Shown: positions 15,196 to 27,100 of the stretch, in pieces
Layout of the letters: each line of letters opens with the position of its first letter
How positions within the stretch are numbered: position 1 is the stretch's first letter
NCBI GenBank assembly: GCA_903926605.1
Contig: CAIYJV010000203.1
Span: 1 to 44,580 of the forward strand
From: an uncultured Bacteroidota bacterium
Lineage (GTDB): Bacteria > Bacteroidota > Bacteroidia > Chitinophagales > Chitinophagaceae
Direction of reading: 5' to 3'
Length of the DNA stretch: 44,580 nucleotides
Notes under the pieces: model-generated
The model's database searches: none
Told to the model about the DNA's origin: nothing
The model's input: only the letters and a program-made list of their open reading frames with translations
Translations under genes and position numbers: made by a program

Positions 15196-18100
15196 TTAGT
15201 TTTCTTTTACCATTCGCTTCACCACCTTATCGTTTCCGGAAATCAATTCTACCATGTAAAGTCCGTTTGCGAGGTTTTCCACTGGCAGCGTCAGGCTACC
15301 GACTTTTGCTAGTCCAAGGTTTTGGGAGTATATGCATACCCCTTCCATGGTTAGTATTCTGAGGCTGGTTTCTGCTTCTGTTGGCGCCGAGAAACTGATG
15401 TTCAGGTCGTTGGACGCAGGGTTAGGAACCAATAGAACGTTTAGGTGGCGGGCGCTGTCGGTAGTGTTAGCTTCCGTCCTGTGAAGGCCCAGTTCAAATC
15501 GGTTGTCGCCCTGGCTGGCAGCGTCCTTTGTTATGTCAAAACCATATTCTGTTCCCTGACTCAGAAGTACATACTGGCCGAGGAATTTGTCGTGCAGATA
15601 TATTTGCTGGCCGTCGGAAATATCGATATTGTCGGCACGAATTATGAAGTGTTGCAAATAGTTGCTGGTGATACCCATTGGAATGATCTTGTCCTGGTCA
15701 AATGGTCTCATGTCCACGCTGAGTGGATGGTGGTCGGCAGACCAACTATAAAAGTTGAGGTCTGGGTTCACAGGTTTTCGACCATCGGCAGGTTCTTCTT
15801 TGTCTGTGAAGTGTTCATCTAACTGAAGGTTGAAAACGTCCCAGACGTGATAGCTTGAATCATAAATATTCAGCGCTACTGCTCCGGGGGCAGACTTGAG
15901 CACTATTTCGGTGGGCCGGCTGGCCTTATTGGCTTCAGAGAAGTATAGGTGTTTGTTGCTGTCGGCTGATCTGACCTGGAATGCGGTATTTTCAGAGATC
16001 ACGTAGGGAGTAAGTGCTGTTTCGTCGTAGGTACGGAACATACCGGCGGCCGCGCCAGCAGCATACCAAACATAGAATTTGGGTGACGCCAGTTCTCCAC
16101 TGGTCCATGCGTTGTGTATCACAGTTCCAATATCCACCGGGCTGGGGTAGGGATTGCCAACCATATTATAGTCTTCGTTGGCGTTTTGGTATCCTTTCCG
16201 AAGAGGAACAGCTATGTTCCCGGTATTGATGTATCCCCATTGTCTAACGTTCGTTGGTAGCGGTACAGGAGTACTGCCATCCAGGCCTTCTCCTTTGTTG
16301 CCCCTGAAGAACCACCTTATACCCTGATAGGGGTGAATGAGGTTGGTGTCGGCCCCGGAGTATTGACCTGTAGTATGGTTAAGTGTGTCGATACACCAGT
16401 TGAATGGCATCCATCCTGGATCGGCAGCGCCACCGGCTGGTGCAGAATTCGCATGACGCGTATCGTACCAGTAAGCAGATGGAGCATTTGTAGCAGTTGC
16501 AGTAAAACCATGCCCTGTGCCATAGCTTCCCGTAATGTCCACCGATTTTTCGAGCTGAGTTAGCGCCAATGAGTCTTTGAAAGGATGCCCCCAGAATACA
16601 TAGGCGCGATGGGGAAGTGTGAGGTATTGTTGCATAATGACCCTGCCTGATATTGATGCGCCCGATTCAGGTATCTGAGGGATCATGCCGAAGACAGGCT
16701 TTGCGAATGAGTCTGTAGTGGCATAGATCACCAGTCGGTCGTTGGTGGTCAGTGTGCCGGAGGAAAGGGTAAGTTGACCTACCACAGTCATTGTGTCTGT
16801 CGAGTTGTTTATGGTCGCACCGGCAGGATTATTGAGTAGAATATTTGTGAACATGCCGTTGCCCAATACAGTTTGAGTTAATGTGCCTGCCAGGGAAAGT
16901 GTGCCTGCACCGCGTATAGTGCCATTGTTGGTAAGGTCGCCGGTAACAACCAAAGTGGCTGAGTTGTCTATGCTAATGCTGGCACCCGGTTTCAGTTTAA
17001 GATCCCGAATCAAAACAGGGCTGGAAACCGTTACCTCTGGTTCATGCAGACTGGTACCTATTAATGCGGAGTCATTGGTTCCGGGCACGTATCCGCATGA
17101 CCAGTTTGAAACAGTGAACCAATCGCTGTTGGTAGCTCCGGTCCATTGCTGGGGTTGGGGATTTTCAGCGAGTGATGACTTGGTAGCGGAGTTACAACCG
17201 GTACCGGTATAACTAACGACCACGGTGTATGAACCCGGTGAAGCTGGGGTTACAGATAAGGTATTCAAAGCGGAAGTAGAAAACGGTGAGCTGATGTCCG
17301 GTCCGGTCCAAACGAAATTTGGTATGCCTGCACCACCTGTTGTACTTGCAACCAGGGTGATCAAGGTGCCGGGGCAGACAATCCCGGCTGCTGACATTGT
17401 GATGGTATCTATTGCAGGTTGGGCATTTACCGTTATTGAAGGCGCAGATACAGCCGATGAAATGCAACCGTTGCCGGAAAACGCCGCTACCACGCTATAG
17501 GTACCTGCGTAAGTGGGGCTTGATAAAGTAATGCCCACGGTGTCTGCAAGCGATGTATCTGTAAATCCAGCCGGACCGCTCCAAAAAAGGACATGGGTGC
17601 CGGTTCCACTCACGGTATTTGCAGTAAGCCTGATAGCACTACCGGTACACAATAAGGAATCGGATGAGGAGACAGAGGAAACTGTTGGCTTGGGCAAAAC
17701 ATTTACGGATGGAGTTGTAAGCAAAACGTGACATCCGGCAAAACCTACCCGGGAAAGCGTAACCGAATAAACACCATTTGCGGATAAGTCTACAGACGCC
17801 AGAGATGGATTTGCCCCGCTAGCCGAGAATGCAGAAGGTCCGGACCACAAGTAGGTGAGGCTTGTATCTGCATTTGCATGCAGACTAAGCGTACCACCGA
17901 CACACAGGGGGTCATAAGTGGGTCCTGTTGAAACGGGCAACGCATTCACGGTTATTGTCGAAACGCCTGAGACATTACATCCGCCGATACGGGCTGTTAC
18001 CGTATAGATACCCAGTGTGTCTTTTTCGAAATAAACCTGTGGTGTAAGGGTTGCAGACGTTACAGGATTGGACATTGCAGAATCGCTATACAGTCCCGGA

Positions 18101-21100
18101 ATAGCCGCCCATTGTACAGGAGCCGGCAGGGCTTTTACATAAATATTGTCTATTGCCCAAGCGTATCCAAACGCGCTGTTGTAACGGAAACGTAGCTGCA
18201 CATTATTGAATCCAAGATAGGCATTAAGTGATATTGCCGTTCGGGAAACTAAAGACTGGGCACCACCTGCGGTACCGGAAGAATAAGGTACGTCCAACAC
18301 ACTCCAGTGCACACCATCTTTTGTTATTTCTACACCGCAAAATGAGTCGGCAGCAGCATGCTGGTACCAGCTGGAATAATTCAGGTATGCGCTGCCCATG
18401 CCGAGCAAAGAAATTGCCGGGGCATACAGCGTGTCACCTTTCAATGTCGCTCCTCCCGCATTGCCATCGCATATATAAAAGAAGCTGCCATTGGTGGTGC
18501 TTAACGAGACTGCAGAGTCACTTGTTCCTGTAACATATCCATTGGATCTCCGCGACCACATGCTGGCCGGAGAACCGGAAAAATTATCGGTCCAGGAAGG
18601 GCTGGATTCAAAATTCTGAGACAATAAAGTCAGAGTGTCAGGTAGTTTGATGGTTGTAATAGCTCCTGTACAAACGGCCGAATTGGACGGCGTAAGTGCA
18701 AATGCAGGTATTGGATTTATACTGATCGCTTTCACTGTAAAATTGGTGCAGTGTCCGTCGGTAAGTGTATAAGTGATGTTCTCAGAACCGGCTGACGTGC
18801 CGTAAACCTCACCCGTGGTTGTATTGATTGGGCCGATAGACGCATTGCTACTGGTCCAGTTGCCACCGCTCTGTGTTTCGGTCAGTAGTAAGGAGTCGCC
18901 CACGCATAATGTATTATTGCCGCCAATGGTTCCGGCATTTGGAAGTGGACGCACATAAACAGTGTAGTTACCTGTGGCCGGATTTGAAACCCCGCTTTTT
19001 TTAACGATCCCGGAATACACAGTAGTTACGCTTGGGCTAAATACCGCAGATCCGTACCCGGTATCGTCGAGGGTTATCGAGGTGCTATCGCTTAGATTGA
19101 TGGTAGCACCTGGCGTGCCGCCGTACACATATAGGGTAGAATGGCCACCGGGGCATATAGAATCAGTCTGGGAAATCGCAGCAGTGGGGAGGTTGCCCGA
19201 TGCCACCACATTCGTCACGTTCATCAGTGGCCGGGTTCCGGTAATAGTTCCGGCGTAATAATAAACCCAACGAATTTCCACAACAGGTTGGTTGTCGCAG
19301 GAGGAAGGCAGTGTAATAGGACCAAAGTTTGAATAGGTTCCTGCCGTTGTGCTTGAAGTGTCTTCAATCTGGCTCAGTGAGGTATGCGTCAGGTCAGAAT
19401 AGGACCCGCTTGTACCGATACGGTACTGACCCCTCACCGCGTAGGTTCGTACGCCGGTACCGAAGGTTCCTGAAGTCCATGATATCTGGTTGTTGATGAG
19501 GCCGGTAGTATTTAGTGCCAGTACAGCTTCGCCGAGATTGGCTCCGCCTTTGTTATAAAACACAAACCCGTTGGATCCCTGGCCTTCTATCTGAGCATTT
19601 CCCGTAACTGCATAGGAACCAAAATAGTCTCCCGAAGGTGTGGAGGATAAGGAAGGGTCTATTGAATTCAGATAGTGGAACATTATGGAGGGAGGATAAG
19701 TACCTGCCGAACTGGTTGAGGGCCAACTGTCGAAAGTATAATTGCCATTGGCCAGCAGATCATATGGCGTAGGTTCGGTCACAGTAAGTGTTTGTGTACT
19801 TGAACCCAATACCGGATTTGTGCCGGTTTGTATTGCGCCCGAAACATTAATATTAGAGAAAGATGTGGTAGAAACTGCAATTGAATGTCCTATTACTGCT
19901 GTTGTACTTGCATCGGCAGTTATGAACAAATAATTCTTGCCAATAGGCAAGTTTACGGTTCCACTGAACGGAAATACCTGATTACCAATAGTAGCTGGTG
20001 CGCTGATGGTTGAAATAAGTAGTATGCTGTCGGTATTAAAGGTGGAATCGGTGGACAACCACAATTTAAAATCTGTAAAGTCTCCAGTAGAGTAGGTTCC
20101 GGTAGTGGTGATGGTGAGACCGGCCAAAGTTGCATTTAAATTACTGACACTCAGCCCAAGTTGATCGAGCAAGATATTTGACTGGAACTGGTGTATGTTT
20201 CCTGCGGCAGGTGAATATCCGGAAATGGCCACACTGGGGGGCGCAATAAAAGTCTGCATATTGGCGCTTGCCGCCGGATCGGAACCGGAAATTGTTGCAC
20301 CCGGGAAGGAAAAATTGGACAAAGGGTTCGATCCAATGTTGGTCGAATGGCCCAATGTTGCCGATGACGAAACATCGGCGGTAATGAAGATATAGCCGGT
20401 TCCAATAGGAAGGAATCTGGCCAGACTGCTAAATGTATGTGCACCTACAGACAGACCGGAAGTCAGTGTTTTGAGCAAGGTGGAAGTTCCAGGGCTAAAA
20501 TCAGGACTTGTAGAATACCAACATTTTAGGTTAGTAAGGTCACTGGCCACATAATATCCACCGGTATACAGTGTGAGGTAATTCAAATAGGTGGAGGCTG
20601 AAGTCACGTTCAGGTTGAAGGTCTGCAACAAGGCGTTCGTTGCACCCTGGATCACGTTGCCGGTTGCAGGACTGGTAGCACTTATGTCCACATTTGGCAC
20701 GGGCGCGGGTGAACTGGATACCTGAATATTGGTGATATTGATCTCGGGGTCAAGACCGCTTCCGCTGGCATGATAGTAAACCCATCTAAGTTCTACATCG
20801 CTTTTGTTTTCGCAGGAAGATGGTAGTGTGATGGGGCCGAAATTATGGGTACTTCCGACGATACCGGGGGTGTACTCAATATCGCCGATAGCGGAATAGG
20901 GTAGGTCAGTATAGGTTCCTGTTGTGCCGATTCGGTACTGGCAACGGAGTTTGTATCCGTTGGGGGCGGCAACAATTGTGCCCACGGTCCACGAAACCTG
21001 GATATTTATTCTTCCCGCGGAATTGAATCCAAAAACGGATTCACCCAAGGTAGTGGCGGGGCCTCCCGGATTGGCACTGCCCGAGTTTACCATTGAAAAT

Positions 21101-24100
21101 CCATTAAATCCATTACCCGAACACCTGGTGTTGCCAATATAACTATACAGTGCAGAATAGTCGCCCGCCGCGGTTGCTATTAAAGTTGGGTCTGTGGCGT
21201 TCATGAAATGGAATACCATATTGGGCGGGTATGTGCCGGCGGCGGCTGTATTGGGCCAATAATAAAAAGAATAATCACCAGAATCTAGTACATAAGGTTC
21301 TGGGTCGGTGGCCGTGATAATATTTATCGAGCTTGCTGCCGCAACGGGATTGGTTCCCGACACAATTGCGTTTCCCAGACCAAAGCCGGAAAGTGCGCAG
21401 CTACCGATATTTATATTATTACCCACTGTAGCTGTTAATGCAATATCTGTGGTTATGAAGATATACCCATTACCCAGGGGTAGTTCCTGAGGAATAAATG
21501 CCGGGAAAGTTTGGGTTCCAGCCCCCAGGGCGCTAGACTTGGACGACAATAAAATGGCTGTGGCGGGGTCGAAGGTTGACGAGTTGGCATACCAGCATTT
21601 CAGATCACTGATATCAGTGGATGAATAGGTGCCCGCTGTAATTACGGATAGTCCCGAAATAACAGCAGGTGCAGTAGATACAGCTAGATCGTAGGCCTGC
21701 AGTACCACATTGAGCCGGCCACGTGCAGCATTATACGGTGCAAATGCAGAGTCGCTGATATTAACTAGGGGCTGTGCGATTTTCTGATAGTTGGACGCCG
21801 GAATTGGATTGGTGCCAGATAATATGGCGACACCCATTCCAAGATTTGCGAACGGCAGCGTATTTATACGGATGGAATCTCCCGAAACGGCAGTCGCACT
21901 CATATCGGCTGTGATAAAGATGTAACCGGTATCAACACCGGAGCTGATCGGAAATATCTGGGAAAAGGCTGGGAAGGCCATACTTCCGGCTGCTGTGGGG
22001 CTTGAAATAGTTGATAACAAGGTGGCAGACGCCAACGAGAATACGGGGCTTGTCGCGTACCAACACTTCAGGTTGCTGAGGTCGGTCGCCAGGTAGTTAC
22101 CTGATGTCGAGAAAGTAAGTCCTGTAAGCAGCGCCGGCGCTGCGGAAACACCAAATCCGTATGTCTGAATTACATTATTCTGTGTTGACTGACTTAAAAA
22201 GGACGTTCCCGGATTGAGTTGAAAGGTTTGAACAGAAGGTTGCTCAATATACTGTGTGCCACCTCCCGGTAAAGGGTATGTTCCCGGCAGTATTGCTGAG
22301 CCAAGACCTAAATTTGACTTACTGGTAGTGTCGGCGAAAATAGTATGTCCAAGCGTGGCGCTTCCGCTTATATCTGCGGTAATATAGAAATATTTAGTAC
22401 CACCAATAACCGGAAGATATTGACTGAAAGACGGGAATGCCAGCAACCCTGCACTTGCCGGGGTCGAGATAGTTGAAAGCAGAGTGGATGTACCAGGTGC
22501 GAAAGTGGAACTGCCGGAATACCAGAGTTTCAGGTTTGTAATGTCTGACGAAGTAAAAGTACCGCCTGTACGAACAGAAAGGCTATTGAAGGTAGTAGGA
22601 TAGGACGCCACATCCATTATGTAAGATTGCAGTACCACGTTTGCAGTGCCGGGAGTAATATATGCAGTATCTGCCCCTGTGCTGGCTATCGTTACATTGG
22701 GCGTTGCGCCAATCGCAGTACTTGTAACGTTTATATTGCTAAGCGCCATGGCAGGACGGTTGCTGCTTCCGGACACGTTATAGTATATCCACCTGATCTG
22801 TACACAAGGCTGGTTGTTGCAGCTACCCGGCAGTAGAATTGGCCCGTATGCGGAATCCACACTTAATGTACTGGAGCTGGTGTATTCTACCTGTCCTATT
22901 GCAGTATTGGGTAGGTCGGTAAATGATCCCGAATTTCCAACACGGTATTGTCCGCGGAGTTTGTATGTCCTGCTTCCCACAGATAGCGTAGCTGCCTGCC
23001 AAGACACATAAATGTTATTGCGCCCTGTGGTATTAAGACCTAAAACAGCCTCTCCGAGATTAGTGCCTGAACTTGTATTGCAAAAATATACACCTGAAGT
23101 GCCAACCCCGGTAATTCGCGTGCCCGACGAATTTGAATAGGTTCCCGTATAATCTCCTCCTGGCACTGCGGTGACTGCTGGGTCGGTCGTGGTCATATTG
23201 TGGAATACCATATTGGCGCTCGTAGCCGGTGTGACCTGTCCGGTGGTTGTCACCCCATCTGCATTGTTGCCGGGGTAGGTCAGTGCATTGGCAGTGCTGG
23301 ACCATCCGAAGAAATTCCAATCGCCATTTGACAAGCTGTAGTTTGCCGGATCGGTATATGCTGCAAAGGTGTAAGTGCTTCCCGCGGCAACCGGATTGGT
23401 GCCGGTGTAGGTAGCTGAACCCAAACTAAAATTTGAAAAAGCAGTAGTTCCAATTGCGATCGTATTTCCTGCCGTGGCACTTCCGGCGATATCCGCAGTA
23501 ATAAATATATAAGCTGCACCAACAGGTATTGTTTGAGGCACAAATGAAGGAAAAGTTTTGTTGCCGGATGCGCCGGGCGTTGAATAGGTTGAAAGTAGCG
23601 TTGCGGTGGTTGTACTGAAATCAGGGTGTGTGGAAAGCCAGCACTTCAGGTTGGTCAGGTCAGCTGATGCGTAGGTGCCGGACGTCGGCACCACAAGTCC
23701 AGATAAGGTGACAGGAACATTGGATACTGTGAGGTTATAGGTTTGTAGAATAACACCCAGAACCCCGGAACGAACGTTTCCACCGCCGGGTGGGGAATTG
23801 GTAAAGTTGATGTTCGGTGTTGATGAATTGACGGTGATAGGTGTTGTTACGTAACTGCTTCCGCAAATATTTGTTTCTGTATAGGTTATGGTTGTTGTAC
23901 CAATTCCAACGCCAGAGACCACGCCGGAAGTACTAATGTTTGCTACACCGGTATTCTGGCTGGCCCATGTGCCCGAAGGGGTCACGTCAGCAAGTGTTGT
24001 CGTTCCACCAGTTATGGTTACTAAAGTACCGGTAATGGATGCAGGGGCGGAAGGGGTTGTGATCACGTTGAGCGTGGCTGTAGTGGTGCTGCTACCGCAA

Positions 24101-27100
24101 CTATTGCTGGTACTATACGAGATTACTGAATTGCCGGTTGTCAAGGCGTTCAAAATACCTGATGTGGAATTGATAGTAGCGACAGCGGTATTGTTGCTCA
24201 GCCAACTACCGCCGGTTACTGAATTGGAAAGTGTGGTAGAACCACCTACGCAAATGCCGGATGGTAACGATAATGCCGATGGAGGAATAGGGAGGGGGTT
24301 GACCGTAATGGGTTGCGTGACTATCGAGCTTCCACAACCATTGGTATTGGTATAGGAGATGACCGCATTGCCGGCGCCGGTACCACTCACGTTGCCAGAA
24401 CCGTCCACTGTTGCTACAGAAGTGTTGCTGCTGGTCCAGGACCCACCGCTAAGACCATCGAAAAGGATAAGGACCGAACCATTACAAAGACTGTTTCCGC
24501 CTCCAATGGATGACGGAGTAGCAGGAAGTGGATTTACGGTAATGATAAAAAATGTATCGGCAGATCCGCAGGGTGTGGAAACGATATAGTAAATAGTATC
24601 TGTTCCGGCACTTACTCCAGATATTATTCCGCTGGTGTTTATGGTGGCAATACTGGTGTTACTACTTGTCCACGAGCCACCGGGAGTGGCATCAGCAATT
24701 GTAATTGTATTGCCGGCGCAGACCGATGTTGCTCCGGTGATGACACCAGCCGATGGCGTTGAACTTACACCAAAATTGAAGGTGGCAGTACTTGTGCCGC
24801 AGGTATTTGTAACAGAATAAGAAATTAAAACGCTACCGGTACCAGCCGAAGATACAACACCAGATGCATCAGTAGTCGCTATTGATGCATCTGAACTCTG
24901 CCAGGTGCCGCCGGTTGTAGTTTCACTCAGTGTAGTGATACTTCCAGGACAAACCGATGCAGCACCTGAAATTATCCCCGGACTAGCCACGGTTAGTATG
25001 GTAACCGTATCCGAACCTGTCATAACTGTTGAACAGCCGGAGGTGGAATTTGTGGCTGATACACTATACACGCCGCCGGTGGTCTGGTAACCAAAATCTA
25101 CCGGGGAGCCTCCGGTGCCAGTGATGGCTGATCCTATCGGAGTTCCGCCCAGATAAAGTTGATAGCCGATTCCGGATTCAGAATTACTGACGAGAATATC
25201 AGCGCCTGCGGTTCCGGCGCAGAAGCTACTGTTGCCAGAAATAGAATAGGCAGTTGGGTTCGGACTAACGGTTGTAGTATTGGTCGCGTTCACAAGAGAG
25301 GGGCAACTGGCCGTGGAATATCCTACTGATACTGTTTTGCTGCCATTTGTAAGCCAAATAATGGCTACAGAATTATTGGAACTGCCAGTGCCTCCTGAGT
25401 AAATATTAAAGTCTGTACCAGGCACCCCCGGAACCGACCAGGTATAAGCCGATTGGCCTGATTGAGTGGTATAGTATACAGTATTGCCTTTGCAAGTATA
25501 AGTTGCAGGTGATGCCAAAAACATGGGTGCGGGCGTGATACTTACTGTTGTGGAGCTGGAGGCGGCCGACGTTCCTGCACAACCAGCGGAAGAATAATTG
25601 ACCTGTACAGATTTGGCTCCGCCCGTATTCCAGTTCACAGTCACCGAACTACTGGTGCTGCCCGTACTGCCGGACGTTATAGTATAGTCGGCACCCAAAG
25701 TTCCGGGAAGTGTCCAGCTATAGGCACTTTGACCTGACTGAGTGGCATAAGTCACGGGAATGCCCGAGCAGATTGAGAACGTTGGGCTGGAGGTAAAGGT
25801 TGGTGTGGGTAGCGGATTTACACTGATCGTTACACTGCCGGTAGCGGCTGCGGTGACACCGCTTTTTGTAACCGTTGCCGTATAAGCTGTTGTTGTAGCC
25901 GGATTAACGGTTATACTTCCGCTACCGGATGCGTTCAATGAAAAGGAAGCACCACCAGGAGATAATGTGACGGTGGCCAGCGATGTACCGCCTGTTACGC
26001 TAATGGTTGCGTTGTTACCCGCGCAAATTGTTGTGGTTCCCGTTAGTGTGGCCGCAGGCAAGACCGCGCTTGCTGCAATGTTGGTTACATTCATTTCTGG
26101 CCGTCCACTGGAACCGCTAGAGTAGTAATATATCCACCGTACCTCAACCACGGGTTGGTTGTCGCAGGTTGATGGTAGTGTGATCGGACCGAAATTGGCG
26201 GACCCGATTGATGCGCCACCTACATATTCTATCTGCGATGTTGCAGTATTGGGCAAGTCGGTGTATGCACCGCTGGTACCGATCCGGTATTGAGCGCGAA
26301 TGCCATAAATTCTGCCAGTACTAACTGTGATCACTCCCGACGTCCACGTCAAAGAAGTGTTGATCCTGCCGGTGGTATTCAGGGCTAGTACGGCTTCACC
26401 GAGACTGTCTCCGGTACTTGTATTCAGAAAGGCGAATCCGTTGGAACCCTGGCCTGTCATTCTCGTTCCCGACGATCCGTTGTAAACCCCTGTATAGTCA
26501 TACTGCGCTGTGGCGGTAACCAACGGGTCCGGGGCGTTCATCACATGGAACCACATATTGGGCGGATAGGTCCTCACGCTATTGGTATTGGCCCAGGTGG
26601 TAAAACTATAGGAGCTGGAAGCAAGATTGAACGGCAGCGGATCTGTAGCGCCCTGAAGGGTAAAAACGGCAGCAGCTGGTATCGGATTGGTGCCGGAAAG
26701 TACCGCGGGGGTCGTACCCAGATTTGAAAATGAAGTAGATGCTATGTTAATAGTATGTCCGGCGACCACTGTATTGGCTACATCCATTGTGATGAACAAA
26801 TAGCCAGTTCCCACCGGTACATTTTGCGATGTAAAAGCCGGAAACGAATAATTGCCAGCGACTCCCGGGGACGATATTGTGGAAAGTAGCGTGGCGGTCC
26901 CGGAACTAAAGGTCGACGTAGTGGAATACCAGCATTTTAGGTTTGCGATTTCGGTAGATCCGTATGTTCCGGCAGTGGAAATTGTGAGTCCGTTCAGGGT
27001 GACCGGATTGTTGGTCACAGCCAGATTTATGGTTTGGAGTAATACACCGGGATTGCCTTGCCCGATATTCATTGCCGTTGGGCTTGTATTTGTGATCGCG